The notes below the pieces were generated by a model. It was not told where the DNA came from, searched no databases, and worked only from the letters and a program-made list of their open reading frames with translations. 64,000 bases of DNA from contig CANTFK010000760.1 in assembly GCA_947646735.1 (NCBI GenBank), positions 46,057 to 110,056 on the forward strand. The letters are read 5' to 3'. The DNA comes from Peronospora farinosa (Eukaryota > Oomycota > Peronosporomycetes > Peronosporales > Peronosporaceae). Positions 10,986 to 22,443 of the stretch are shown here, one piece after another (position 1 is the first letter of the stretch; the number at the start of each line of letters is the position of its first letter). A program made the translations under genes and the position numbers.

Positions 10986-11184
10986 GGTCCCATCTACAGC
11001 AGTCTTCGGAAATAACAACAACGCAGTCGGAGCTGGAATGGGTGCCTCACGTACTTCTAACGGATTCCCTACAAACACCGGCGGGTTTGGTGGAAATTCT
11101 ACGGGCACCATCGATGGCGGCTTCGGTGGTGGCAATCAGATGCCTGGTTTCGGTTGGTTCCTTGGTGGACAAACTCGGTTATGA
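10975..11184 (+). CDS. Asn/Gly-rich open frame, possible retroelement gag start
   Basis: A 69-codon frame rich in Asn, Gly, Ser and Thr follows the LTR-like block directly. Low-complexity N-termini occur in some Gag proteins, but there is no zinc knuckle or capsid core, so this is only a remnant at best. A longer frame at 10874-11242 overlaps it and crosses the repeat block. Confidence 0.25.
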   Translation: MLHGVPSTAVFGNNNNAVGAGMGASRTSNGFPTNTGGFGGNSTGTIDGGFGGGNQMPGFGWFLGGQTRL

Positions 11185-11573
11185 AGTACCACACTATCTG
11201 GTGGGGAGATTTCAATCATCGCTAGTGTCAGTGTCCTTGTAACGCTGGGATTCATTGAGTGATTCTCACTCGCGTCATTTGCAAAGAGAGCCTCAGTACT
11301 AGATAATAAAGTGGTTTGGTCTACTTATTCGTGCAATTTCTTTTGCAGTACTCTGCTTTGTTACAAAATCCGTTTTTAGGGGATGCTTCTTGGGTACACT
11401 ACTTGTTCCTGCAATCATTTGATGTAGCTTCGGCCGACACATCGCTTAATCTACCTTCACAATATATATTCTAGGAATATTGATGTGACCATTGCCCGTC
11501 ATGGTGCCAGCTATACCGATCTCTCATTGGAAGTGTCTCGACTGGAAACGATTCCTGTTGCTGCAAGTGGGAC

Positions 11574-13137
11574 TTAAACTTCTGCCCTTGTTGTCCGAAT
11601 TTCTTTAATGCAAGCATAATGATTCGGTGTACGTGGCTTCTTTACGGCCGGAAAGTGTGGGCTGTTGCATGAAGCATCAAATTGAAGTTTCCGTTTCCGA
11701 TTGGTGGAAGCAGTCTTGAGCTGCAGTGGCTTCACTTCTCGAATAACGCGTTTGACTTGGCTACTGCTATACTCAAGCAAGAGTGACGGCGTTGAGTAGC
11801 GAGATCGACCAACAACCGCTTCATTTTTTGCGTTCTTCTGCCTCCTTATAGGCAGAACCTTTTCTCGGACATCTTTAATTCGGCTACTTCTATTTTCCAG
11901 AGAGTGCAACGTTGACTTGCAGCGTAGTCGGACAATATCACTTTCGATTTTTGAGCACTTCTGCTTTCGTTTCTTCAAGGGTGCCGTGAACACGTAGTTA
12001 GAAGTAAGCGACTGACAATTTCTGGCTACGCCACCGTCAGACTCAGACTCGGTCGTGATGTCACTGATACCATTTAAATCTTCAGTGATGAATCGATTGG
12101 GTGGGTCTTCAAGTTTGCTGCATGCTGTTAATGCACTTTTCTCAAGGCACTTCTCAATCGTCAGGGGGTATTTTTCATCAATCTTCTTCTCGTCATTACG
12201 AATGCAGCAGGCTAACTGCATGTCACTGCCCCATTTAAAACTGGTACCATTTGCCTCTGTCTTCACTTTGAAGGTGGACTTTGAGGCATCGGACCCCGGA
12301 TAGGTGCCAGCGGGTAAAGGTACTACTTCTCGACAGTGCGAGCAGAACCACTCACCTTCGGGAACGTCTAACAGAGCTGGTCGTACACAGTTGAGATGGC
12401 ATGCCCGCTCACAGCCATCGCAGCACAACAACTTGCCACCCTTCAAACAGACTTCGCAATACTCCCGGTGCTGGTCCACACCAGGGTGAAGTAGTTTCAG
12501 TCGTTTAGCTTCCCTTTTTCTCTTTTTCTCTCGCTGGCTGTCGTGCCACTTCTTGTACTCTGGGGTGATCTTCCACGAGTAAAACTTGCTCACCAACTCT
12601 TGACTTGTCACGTTCCAACTAAATCTCCGCTATTTATCCAGCACACAAGTTAGCCATGGGTTTTACGGGTTAACCAATCTCTGTACAGTGCCCACCTTGA
12701 CGAGATGAAAGTTTTTGCCATGTCTGCCCATTGCTTTCTCAAAGATAGTTGTGGGTATCCGTTCCGTCTCTTCTCGATTCATTTTCAACTTTTGGCGACG
12801 AGCTTCGTGGATAGTCTCCACTGCTCGTGTTATATCATAACTCGCTTCAAAAAGACATTGTAGTGCCTACAATTATTATTAAAGGGAAAAGGTTTGTATC
12901 TAGTTTTTAATTTCTCCTACCAAATGCTTCTCTACGTACCAGCTCTGTCTCTTTCGGCCAAGCATACGTTCGTACAAATGCTGTAATTTCATTTGGTGCG
13001 AGTTTCGATCCTTGGTCATTGTTCTGCCAGCCCCATCGTTGCCGGTATTGGGGCTTGTAAAGATATTTGTTCTGCTGTTGTTGCTCAATGGACAATAACG
13101 CCGGCACTTGGGCTCGAGTATCGGCATCTTTCGACAT
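11574..13137 (-). CDS. ELM2-SANT-PHD protein, copy A
   Basis: Predicted exons: 13137-12940, 12866-12696 and 12629-11574, all joined in phase 0 (474 residues). Residues about 45-85 fit an ELM2-like segment (tail KETEL joined to ALQCLFEA). A SANT domain follows (GKNFHLVK, then SKFYSWKITPEYKKW), then a PHD finger with the Cys4-His-Cys3 pattern from YCEVCLKGGKLLCCDGC to WFCSHC. The C-terminal half is basic, Ser-rich and probably disordered. This architecture is known from CoREST- and MTA-type corepressors that recruit deacetylases and read histone tails; a nuclear role is inferred from that. The donor after exon 1 is GTACGT. A paralogue lies directly upstream on the same strand. Confidence 0.85.
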
Positions 13138-13367
13138 TTCTTAAATGATAAAAATTTGGGGCTGGGATTTTTCTCATGCTCGATTTGTGAGAAATGAAGG
13201 AGAAAATACTGTCGTGCCTGTTTCTGGCCCGCGAAGAAAGATGTGAATCCATTACACCTGCAAGTTCAGAACCTGTTCAAACCTGTTCAGATCCTGCTGT
13301 GCAGACATGTACGTACTTAAGTATAGCTCATAGAGTAACCGTTACAATAACTGAAAAAACGACTTCC

Positions 13368-14803
13368 TTAGCTTCGAGTGTCGAATCGAGATGGTGGGAT
13401 TCGACGAGGTGTCATCGTTTTTCGGTGACGTTTTCTGCCAGACACCCCCTTTTCCACCAGAACTCTCTTCATCTCTGCTGGATTTGCCTCAACAGGACGT
13501 TCCACAAAATTGGTTGACGTTATTCGCGATGAACCACCATCTGATTGGACAACTGCTTCAACCTGTTGCTCTAGCACGGACGGTTTCAACACTGTCGTGG
13601 GCTTCTCTTCTTGTCTACCACTCTTGATCCAGTCTGTTTTAGGAAAGCATGACAAAGTTATGGCGCTTCTAGTATCCGATTCATTGTGTGTGAGGCTTCC
13701 AGGATCCGACGATATCGCGTCATGACCGCTGGCTTCGTCGCTCGATTCCAAACCCGCGTTAGCGTCATCGTTGTTGCAGTCCGAGTTTCCATCCAGTTTA
13801 TTCTCTTCCTCTTGGCTGCTGCTACCCGTCATTGGTTCGATCAGCGTGCGCGGCACGCCTGTGAACGGAACACACACCTGGCAGTACTCATTATCTTGGC
13901 TCGGTATCATTTTGGGCTTCGCGTCATCAAATGCTTTCTGACAGTACGGACAGAACCAATCGTCGTCTTCCCTGGGTTCTTTGGTGATCGGCGGTTGGAC
14001 ACAACTGAAGTGGTAGGCACGCGCACAACCGTCACAACACAGCAATTTGCCGCCAGTAGCGCAAAGTTCGCACTGTGTCTTGTGATAGACTTGGAAGGCC
14101 TCTAATTCCGAATTGACACTCATCGCATTGCCCAAGCGCATCAGCTCGATCTTCTTCTTTTTCTTCTTGCATTTCTTTACCGTCTGACGTCGTCGCCAGT
14201 TTCTAAACTCCTTCGTCCGCTTCCACAAGTAATACTTGCTCACTACCTCGCGTGTTGTCACTCCTTGCCCTAGTGCTTGCTACAACAACAGTATACAAGT
14301 GTCAGCACTTGACATTTCCCTAAACTCGTAGCAGCAAAAGCTCCACGACGTACCTTGACGAGGTGAAACTTTTTGCCGTGAGTCTCGATTGCATGTTTAA
14401 ATGCTTTAGGATTAAGTTGCTTGTCTTGATCGCGCTGTGTTTTGTATCGCTCGCGACGAGCAGTGTGCAATAGCTGCACGGCCTTGGGCAGGACAAACCC
14501 ACCATTAAACAGACACTGCAGTGCCTGCGCATGTTGCAACAGACGTCAGCTAATCACGCTATAATGAGGCCTTATTGCAACGGACTGTAGCAGTCAACGG
14601 ACCACTTCCGTCTCTTTGAGCCACGCAAATTCCGTAAGGAATTCCTCGATGTCTTCCGCTTTTAGTGATGACGTCACACCATCGATCCGTCGTTCGCCCC
14701 ATTGCTGCCGACATTGTGGCGTGTAAACCAAAGCATCTCGCTGACATTGCGACAGCATCGGTGGGATCTCGGCTCGAGATGCAGCATCGTCTTCCTCCGA
14801 CAT
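13368..14803 (-). CDS. ELM2-SANT-PHD protein, copy B
   Basis: Predicted exons: 14803-14603, 14524-14354 and 14279-13368, phase 0 at both joins (427 residues). The layout equals copy A: ELM2-like segment around the first join (KETEV to ALQCLFNG), SANT (GKKFHLVK, SKYYLWKRTKEFRNW), a very basic Lys run, then a PHD finger from QCELCATGGKLLCCDGC to WFCPYC. Exon 2 is 171 nt in both copies. The first donor is GTCCGT, weaker than the GTACGT of copy A. The tail is acidic and Ser-rich and shares little with copy A, so only the domains are conserved. A role as a chromatin corepressor subunit is inferred from the domains. Confidence 0.85.
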
Positions 14804-16528
14804 CCTGTTAGTTATTTATTCCGACTGTTTGATCTTTGGTCCTTATTTTATTCCTTTAGGTTTTGACCAGTAGATCGCCACCTGCATAAGTTGAAAGAGA
14901 GGTTCAGATCGTCTATATACATGGTGTTAACTCTGTACAAGATCTCTGGGAAGACCTGAGCCAGAATGTCAGCGCTGGTTGGCCCGGCGGTATAACGTGG
15001 CTGATCACCGAAGAAATTAATGGCTCTCTAGGGTCGCGCTCTAGCAACTTGATGCATGCAGAAAGCAACGCACCATTTGCGCAAATTTTCGATACTCCCT
15101 CCTCGTGATTGCTCGAGCTGACGAAGGCACGAACCCAATTGTCCGCTTGTGCGTCCCGTCAGACTTGGATTGTGTGATCGCTGAAGCGATGAAGCGATAA
15201 CGCGATGACGAGTCGCGAGGGAATATCATTAGCTGGTGTATCTTCCCCTGGTCAGCTGTCCGCACGATCCGTGACCGCGCACGAGACATGCCCGAGACAT
15301 GACCCCACCCACTTCGACTCCCGTGAGGAGGATTCTTGCTGCATTTGAGTGCCAGTGATGAGGGGCTGAGGCTTAGAATGGGTTGAGCTCGACCGCGAAA
15401 ATTTGGGAATAACCACCTGCATAAGATATCCGCACGGTGCCATGCAGCGAATACCGTGCAAACAACAACGCGTCGGTCATTCTCGCGCATGCATCGCCAC
15501 GTGTCTCGATCAGCTCGTCGTAATCACTCACCATTTACGAATTTTCGAGCAAGAGGACAGATGAAAGGTTCCGACTGCTTCGTGTGGGAGCTAATAGACG
15601 TCCTCGAAGTTGCGCGAAGCTGCGAGATTGAATACCCAGCCTTCCCACGTTCGCCCACTAAATGAACGCTCACAACGTAGAGCGCCAGAACCTCGACGTC
15701 AACTTTAATCGCCGGTATAATCGCCGCCGCCTCAGCAGTACTTGCGCTATTTTGCGCCTTATGCGGCTTTGTGCCAATCTCGGATTTCTTTAGTCGGTCA
15801 GGGTTACTTTCTCACAGTGCTGCGGTATGAACTACACTACTTTATTCTCTTTACAACGACGCCCTCCTAGTTGTGCGATGCAGTATGGTTACATCTACGT
15901 ATCCATTCTTTACTCCCCAAACAGCAGCCAAGTGCGACAACGGGCAGAATGAAGATCTCCGCAGCGCAGCGTCCGCCACTCGGACGAAAAGCGGTCCGTA
16001 GCATTTCCAGGGTGTTAGGAGAGGCATCAACAAAGTGTCGAGTCTCTCTGCACCCATGGTCAATTTCTACCCTTTACGATCTACCAAGTCGCCGGCCAGG
16101 TCGCTGAACGCAAACCCCGGTACCACGAAAAAAAAACCTCTCCAGCGGGGAGTGTCCCTGTGGCGATCGAAGTCCCAAGCCAGCTGAACGAGCTGCGAGG
16201 AAGAGAACGATTGCGTCATGGTAGATGGATGAGCTGCTGCCACAATTAGAACATCCACGACTCACTGTAAATAGACCCGTCTGCGCATCATTATGATGTC
16301 CAATCTTCACGTATTGCCGCTGCACTGGCTGCCAAAGCAGATGACAGCAAGTGGTGAAACGCTTTCACATCATCTATACTTTTAGGGTGCGTTCAACAAG
16401 CATGCGGTGCAGGATCGACACCCTCATCTAGCGCATCTTCACGCCCAATGCAATCTTTAACAAATTTGCGCAGACTTGCACGTTAGCAAGACGATCGTAG
16501 TTGCGGTACCAGCACAGAACTGGTACCG
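14804..16528. other. Long gap without a supported gene
   Basis: The longest frame is 149 codons on the minus strand (15041-15490), rich in Arg and Ser, with no motif, no splice partner and no promoter I can see. Shorter frames lie at 15456-15665 and 15851-16325. I do not call a gene here. The region can hold the promoter of copy B and the 3' end of the bZIP gene. Confidence 0.5.
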
Positions 16529-17446
16529 TCATTTAAGTTCTACGGAGCAAGTTAGACCAGAGCAGTCAGGGATGATGTAGTCCAGACTTGCTCGCAGCGT
16601 TTTGTCCTGTATTGCCCGCGCCAACTCGCGCCCTACCATGCTGTGCCGCCGCCGTCCGTCCAACGTATCGTCTTCGACACTGGCGCTCATCTTGGAGCCT
16701 TCTGTGAGGAGCGCGCCTTGCAGCACATGTGATGCATCAACGGCGCTCCCCAAGAGGTTGCTGAGGCCGCTTAGGAAATCTACTTCCCAGTCAAGACGCT
16801 CGACCTGCGCACGCTCATTGAAAGAAAAAGTGGTGGTTGTCCGGTAATCGACCACATGGTCCAGCATTGCAGATGCAAGCTTCGATTCGTTTAAAGCACG
16901 AGGGAAAACCTTCTCAAGCGTGACACGGTTCACCAGTATCGTGAGCGAACCGTGCGCCACGACGACCACAGAATCTATAGAGCCGAATACCTCGGCAGAC
17001 ACGAAACTGACCTCGATCCATGCATGAAACTGCGTGTAGCGGTGCCATTGCTCCAGTATTTCCGTGATGCCACGCGCGTCTCCAAACTGAACGTGCGGGT
17101 CCAAGAAGGCGTCAAGGAAGCCAAGTTGCATCTGGAAACACTTGCGCACGTTTTCTCCGCCAGCCTCTGGGTTGTGCAGACCCTGTTCGAACACAGAATA
17201 GTATTGCTCCACGGCCTTGAGCACGGCCGCGTTCTGCGCCACCTTGGAGCTCCAGATTTTCGTCTCCAGTAGCTTTCGCATACCTTTGAGTGACTGCACG
17301 CTCTCGCGCAGATTGTTGACGTCTAACTTGAGATTGTACTCGGTTGAGCCTCTCTTGTCGCGGTAGCGCCGTTGGCTCATGCGACACTGCTTGCGTCGTC
17401 GTTCAAGCCGAGTGGCTTCGTCTACGGAAAGAGCTGGTTGGGCCAT
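16529..17446 (-). CDS. bZIP transcription factor with Cys for Asn in the DNA-binding helix
   Basis: The basic region reads RRRKQCRMSQRRYRDKR. In canonical bZIPs an Asn stands seven residues before an Arg that is kept; here that Asn is Cys (codon at 17384-17386, residue 21 from this start) and the Arg is kept (residue 29). A leucine-type zipper follows (heptads in NLRESVQSLKGMRKLLETK), then about 200 residues with the WHRYTQFHAWIEV type of sequence found in oomycete bZIPs. The frame is open from 17518, but an Inr/FPR-like element at 17480-17493 sits between that ATG and this one, so I choose 17446 (305 residues). Nuclear regulator; targets unknown. Confidence 0.9.
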   Translation of the reverse strand: MAQPALSVDEATRLERRRKQCRMSQRRYRDKRGSTEYNLKLDVNNLRESVQSLKGMRKLLETKIWSSKVAQNAAVLKAVEQYYSVFEQGLHNPEAGGENVRKCFQMQLGFLDAFLDPHVQFGDARGITEILEQWHRYTQFHAWIEVSFVSAEVFGSIDSVVVVAHGSLTILVNRVTLEKVFPRALNESKLASAMLDHVVDYRTTTTFSFNERAQVERLDWEVDFLSGLSNLLGSAVDASHVLQGALLTEGSKMSASVEDDTLDGRRRHSMVGRELARAIQDKTLRASLDYIIPDCSGLTCSVELK

Positions 17447-17479
17447 AAGATCAGATGACGTTGATGTGCAACGTAAGGC

Positions 17480-17493
17480 GAAATGGCTAATGA
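17480..17493 (-). promoter_or_regulatory. Inr/FPR-like core promoter of the bZIP gene
   Basis: The minus strand reads TCATTAGCCATTTC, close to the oomycete Inr-FPR consensus TCATTYYNCAWTTT with three mismatches. It ends 33 bases before the ATG at 17446, and this distance supports that start. Confidence 0.4.
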
Positions 17494-17814
17494 AAGTAAG
17501 GACGAGACCGGTGGACATCGACGTCCTCTGCGTGCCGACAAATTAACCGGCAGACCAGTCAAAACAGCGCGACACAAAAGGGCGCCTACCGTACGCTTTG
17601 GACAGATTGGATCAAAGTTTGGCGATGAAATTACTGTGAGCTTTGCGTAAGTCTACTGAAGCATCGTACATTACGTTAATTAGCCTCATTTCAATCTTGC
17701 CTGCTAGTGCCGTCCTATGTAGTATTATGGATGACTTGTGGGATAAAGGCGTTGAGGTTCAATTTTTGCCGATGCCGCACGCCAGGTATCTTCCTAATCG
17801 GCCAAGATCTACTT

Positions 17815-18865
17815 TCATTTACCAGTTACTAAATCTGTGGAAAGATCGGTTGGATACACTTGCCGCACGTTGATATTAATGCGCTGGGAGTTCAGGTACA
17901 TTTCGACTGCCTCGTACTCCTTGCGATCTTCTTCATCGTCGAAGAGCGTATCAAAATCCTCGCTCGCAATGTTGAATGGAGTAGGCAGTATGCGGGCCAC
18001 GCCGTGGTAGCACGTCCGCGATTCCCCGCCCATAACGACAATGTCCCCGCTTTGTAGCAGCAACTCCAGTGGAGGATCGTCCTTCCTGTGACCGCCCATG
18101 AGGAACACACATCGACAGCCAAGCGACACTGACACCACAGGGTAATCCATCGTGTACTCGACATCGTCCCGATGTCCACCCATGGACGACTTGGTCTTGT
18201 AGTAGTTAACGATCACAGCCTCAGCCGTCAACGTCATACCGCACGCGGCGGCACTTCTTGCACCCAGCTGCTGTAGCAATTCGGGTACGGGAGAGAAACT
18301 TTCCTTGTGATACTTCCTCGCGGTCCAATCGTAGTGGTAGCCTGAAACCGCCCAGCATAACTTCGAGAGCAAGGGAGACGCTGCCGGATCCTGCGGATGT
18401 GAATCGCGTGCCTTGTGCCAGATGTCGACCACTCCTTGGTTCTGCAGGTGCATGTTAGTTACGTGCGGCTCCTCTGTAAACTCGGTCCTGCACGTAAGAA
18501 AATGTCAGCTTGCACTTGCGGCCTATGCGCATCCCGTGCTCCACGTACAGACAGGCACGAGCGAGTTGAAGCTGTGTCTTGGCGTCAAGAGCGTTGGGTA
18601 TCATGCAGAACCCACGAAGCGGTGTGCCATAGCCGTCAAAGGACAGCACGGGTCGTTCCTCGTCCATCGAATCCCATTTCCAGGACCCGATTTGCTGCAC
18701 TTTCGCCTGTTGCTCCTTGCTTAGATTACGAGGGTCTAGCAGCGCCAAGTCATGCGTAAGGTCCTCATTTGTCGCATGCTTCCATCGCTTTTCACACGCC
18801 TTGTACGCCATTACCATACCACCGGAGTGGCAGCAAATGCGATTAGGTATAGATAATAGACCCAT
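17815..18865 (-). CDS. ALKBH1: AlkB homologue 1-like Fe(II)/2-oxoglutarate dioxygenase
   Basis: Predicted exons 18865-18549 and 18487-17815 (329 residues) with a 61-nt intron (GTACGT donor, GTGCAG acceptor). The iron ligands are visible as H-x-D in GGHRDDVE and the distal His in CYHGVARIL; the 2-oxoglutarate Arg lies in the RININVRQV strand. The block VSVSLGCRCVFLMGG and LLQSGDIVVMGG fits ALKBH1 better than other AlkB types. Family members act on methylated DNA or tRNA, in mitochondria or nucleus; the substrate here is not known. A second ATG 16 codons in (18817) is also possible. Confidence 0.88.
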
Positions 18866-20132
18866 CCCTGAAGTTACGCAAGTCCTTTCTGACCCAGCTC
18901 CTTAAAAAGGGGTACGACTTCGGCACCACGATGCCGGGTCTGGCAAAAAAATTGGTGGATACTTTGCTTCGTCTGCGTGACTATGCTCCGTCTGCGTGAC
19001 CATACTCTGAATTAAGCGGAACTGGATATGCATAAGCAGGAAAGTGCGTCCGCGGAGTAAGAGGTAGTGGAAGTCAAAAACAAGTCCTTCTTCGCCCACT
19101 TCGAGCGGTCGCTATGCGCGATAGGGATATGAGCAATGACGTCTACCTTCGCCTAGCAACGAAATATTCTTCTAAAACATCATCGTCCGCCGGCAGTCGG
19201 AACTTCACAGCCCTCGTAGCCGATACGAAACATCTCCCGGGGTACTAGAATGGTTGCAGACTATTTACAAATCTTGTAAACCATAACGGTAAATCGACAG
19301 TCACATCGACTTCGGTCCTTCCGTCTGCATTCACACTAGTGTTGAGTCAAACCACATCCACTTCACTCTTTTGAGCCTGTTCCAGCCTTACTTGGCGTTG
19401 ACCTCAAAAGGTTCGCTGGAAAAGATTTATTATTACAGAAAAGGTGAATAGCTTTTGATGCCATACCTCTGTGTGGAATGGAAAATTGCTCCACTACGCT
19501 CTTCCAGAAACGATAGCATCTGTAGTGGCAAAGCTACCGCTGGACAGTAGTTTTGTATCATAGAAGGCGATAAGTTTACACCTCCAGTTGCTTGTCAACT
19601 CGAAGACTCAAATCCAAGTAGAACCTGAAGGCGACAAAACGGCGAACAAAATGCAAATCGAAGCAATAGGCAACAACAATAGCTGCTTTGCAGCCACAGC
19701 AAGTGGACGAGTGCTCGTATCTGATGCGAAGTGCTGCTACAAGCAGCAACGACGACGACCGCCCTCTGCCCGGCAGCGCTTTTGACGCTGGTCTAGAGAC
19801 GCCAGTAGCAATCGCCTTGTTGACAGCAGTGTCAGACTGCAACTTCTCAGCGACAGAAATCGAAAATCAGTGCGTCAGTCAGTCTTATGCGAGTGCGCAG
19901 AACAGCTAGGACTCATCATGTAGCTCCACTTGAAAGCACGCAAGGTGTTGAAGTAGCAATTTTCTCATAAAATTCGAAATAAAAACTTTTGGTAATTTGA
20001 CTCGTTCTTATGTATTAAGAAATGCATGTTGAAGTTGAGGTTGCACTGCTTCAAGTAACTCATCCTCACTTTTCAACTAGCAGAAACCTAATAAGGTTCC
20101 CCTCTTGACCAACTTTCTCTCTATTTTTCAGT
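18866..20132. other. Gap without a supported gene
   Basis: Short frames on both strands (for example 19588-19909) lack protein-like composition. A polypyrimidine tract and CAG at 20113-20131 end just before the next ATG, so part of this region may be a 5' UTR with an intron. Nothing else seen. Confidence 0.5.
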
Positions 20133-20597
20133 ATGGCTACAATGTCCATAATAGTCGACAGCAACAGCGTCGATATGGACTCGATCCCACGTCTGCGTTG
20201 GAGCCCTCAAAACAATCGCTTCCACTACAATGTGCCCGTGGCGGCCGAGCCAGGTGACAACGGCTTCGTGCTGCTGCAAGAGTTTGAGCACGCGGACTCG
20301 CTGAGCTCACGGAATCTGCCAAGTACGGAGCGTCACCATCTGGAGGAGATGGAGCGCATTAACCACCTCATACACGACGTGGAAAACGCAGTGCATCTGC
20401 ATCAGGCCGTGAAGATGCTGGAGCAGAAGCGCATGCATCATGAAGAATATCACGAACGTGCGGCCAATGACGACGAGGAGCAGCCACAAGTTCTCAAAAA
20501 GAGGGACAGTTTTCGCAAGCGCTATCAGCAGAAGCGCTCGTTCGAGACCCGACGACAAAAGCCTACGCGCATGGGCCGCGTTCACCAGCCCAAGTAA
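20133..20597 (+). CDS. Hypothetical His/Glu/Arg-rich protein, 154 aa
   Basis: I do not recognise this protein. It has an acidic N-terminal half, a helical central part with many His, Glu and Gln (about residues 65-115) and a strongly basic C-terminus rich in Arg and Lys. There is no signal peptide or membrane segment. The ATG is directly preceded by a splice-acceptor-like tract (TATTTTTCAG), so it may open the second exon of a gene whose first exon is non-coding, or it may be the internal start of a longer protein. Codon use looks like that of the neighbouring genes. Confidence 0.6.
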   Translation: MATMSIIVDSNSVDMDSIPRLRWSPQNNRFHYNVPVAAEPGDNGFVLLQEFEHADSLSSRNLPSTERHHLEEMERINHLIHDVENAVHLHQAVKMLEQKRMHHEEYHERAANDDEEQPQVLKKRDSFRKRYQQKRSFETRRQKPTRMGRVHQPK

Positions 20598-21069
20598 ACA
20601 TCAGCTGAAGGAAGACTAGTAGTCGTGTGTGCTGGTGGATTTTTCCTTTGAGAAAAGAGTGATGAAAACTACACAAAAAGGAGATTTCGTTGTGCGTAAC
20701 TTTCTATGCCGAGCTGTGAACTACAGAAGATGCTCGTACAAATATGTTCATGCATTTGTGTTTTAGTGCTAGCGTTGCTGTAGTGCAAAATAGAAAAAAT
20801 GGACAAGAAAAGCGAGATCTGCAAGATATAAACCCCGCACAGAATTGACGAGCATTTGTATGCTGAAGAATATATTCACTTGGTAGTTTGTAAAATTGAT
20901 CAGATGTGATTACATTCGCCTATTAATTACTTATTATCTGATATCATAGTTATATTGCCGTCTAGTAGAGCTATCATACTTTATTTTGTAACTCCTTATG
21001 GTATTATAGTAATACTTACATTAATATGTATATATGTAAACGCGCTACGCGAGCCGTCTTGCCACCAAA
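20598..21069. other. AT-rich intergenic stretch
   Basis: Long A/T runs, many TATA-like words and no open frame of note. It could serve as a 3' region of the gene at 20133 and a promoter for the frame at 21070. Confidence 0.5.
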
Positions 21070-21671
21070 ATGGCTCAACTTCCACATGCGTCGTATAAGC
21101 GCCGCGCTGAAGGCCTTCCAGGCTGCACGATCCTGTGCACACAGGCGAAGGAGATACAGGTCTGGGGCCAGTTGACGGCGGTGTCCAGTGGTAAGTTTCT
21201 TGCTTGGATCCCTTGGATGTTTATCTTGTCAACAGGTGCCATGCTCAAGCCTTCTGGGGGGCGTTACCTCAACCCGGCCAGGATCTTGTGTGGTCTATTC
21301 GTTGCAAAACAATGGTCAAGTCACTAGCTATGAAGACTGAATATGGTGGTCGTGAAGTTATCGCACTTTTAACTACGCTGTCAAGACAGCCGACGCCAAT
21401 ACTATTGGACAGTATCTTTTCATTGAGCATACCCGATTTGCCCTTTAATGACGATGAGAACGTAGCAAATACGCATGCCGCAGACGCGAAAGCTTTCATT
21501 GACTACATGTCAACACCGTCTGACATGGTGTGTCAGAAATTGGCCTCACATGTTTGCGCTCATGCACACAGATATTTCAAGCGCTCGGTAGCTTGCAGCT
21601 GTATGGCGCAGCCGATGATAATGCAGATGCCGGATGACCTGACGTGCTGCTCAGGATACACGCACAAATAG
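21070..21671 (+). CDS. Uncertain small gene, exon structure unresolved
   Basis: A frame starting at 21070 reaches a good donor (GTAAGT at about 21192) and an acceptor (TCAACAG) 45 bases later. Splicing there keeps the first frame, which ends early at 21327. A better-looking frame runs from about 21236 to 21671 and contains an acidic stretch (FNDDENVANTHAADAKAF). It could be reached from an ATG at 21085 by a different donor (GTCTGG near 21158). I cannot tell which is real. No family is recognised. Confidence 0.3.
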
Positions 21672-21809
21672 TACGATGTTATAACAGCCGGGCATCTGTG
21701 TCGTGAAAAGATAAATGTATATGCGATTTTTCTAGTGCGCAAGTACATTCGCACTTAGCAAGGTATGTCAGTACGTGAAGCTTAATCAATTCTCACAAGC
21801 TACTTTCAA

Positions 21810-22407
21810 TCACTGCTGGTGACTTGACAGTTGCTCGCAACGAATATACCACACACTGTCTATTCCCCGTGACGTGCTAGGCGTACTCGTTCCATCATTG
21901 GAGTAATTGCGTGCCGATGGCGGAACAATGTACTGCGCGACGAGATTCATACGGTAACCATGTCGTATAAATTTACGCTCAATATCTAATTGCGTCCAGA
22001 CACTCGCAACGTCCGACGACCAACTACGATTCTGCTTGTCTTCATCTTTTTCTGTCATATAAGATCGAGGAGGACCTAATCGACCAAAATAAGAAGGTTG
22101 TGAATACATTCATAACGTGTGTACTTATTAGTGTGTACGTGCTTTGAGTAGCTACAATATTCCGAGCAGATGTCTCCTAATCAGAATCTGCGCGGTGCTC
22201 AGCATTGTCATATTGCCATAATATCCTATTACCTGCTTGCGATCGATACCTCAACAACACTTGAGTCAGCGGTGTTGAGAATGATCCAATCGAATATGAA
22301 CGGCGGATCCACCGTTTCTTTGCCAATGCAAGTCTCATAATGACAGCAATCGTACCACCAAAATAGAACCCAGCAGCCAGTCTACACGTATTAAAATGTC
22401 GTTTCAT
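21810..22407 (-). CDS. Hypothetical small membrane protein, two exons
   Basis: Predicted exons 22407-22233 and 22075-21810 (146 residues). The donor is GTAATA and the acceptor follows TTTTGGTCGATTAG, leaving a 157-nt intron, longer than most here. The first exon carries one membrane segment (LAAGFYFGGTIAVIMRLAL, about residues 10-28) followed by a basic patch, the second a soluble tail with several Arg and Tyr. I do not recognise a family. The open frame also extends upstream of the ATG to 22443. The joining is in phase, but there is no other support. Confidence 0.4.
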
Positions 22408-22443
22408 TTGGCAAGCAGATGCTTTTTGCCATATGTGTCTCAC

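Noticed and set aside
15041..15490. 149-codon frame on the minus strand
   Set aside because: No motif, no splice or promoter support, Arg/Ser-rich composition typical of a chance frame.
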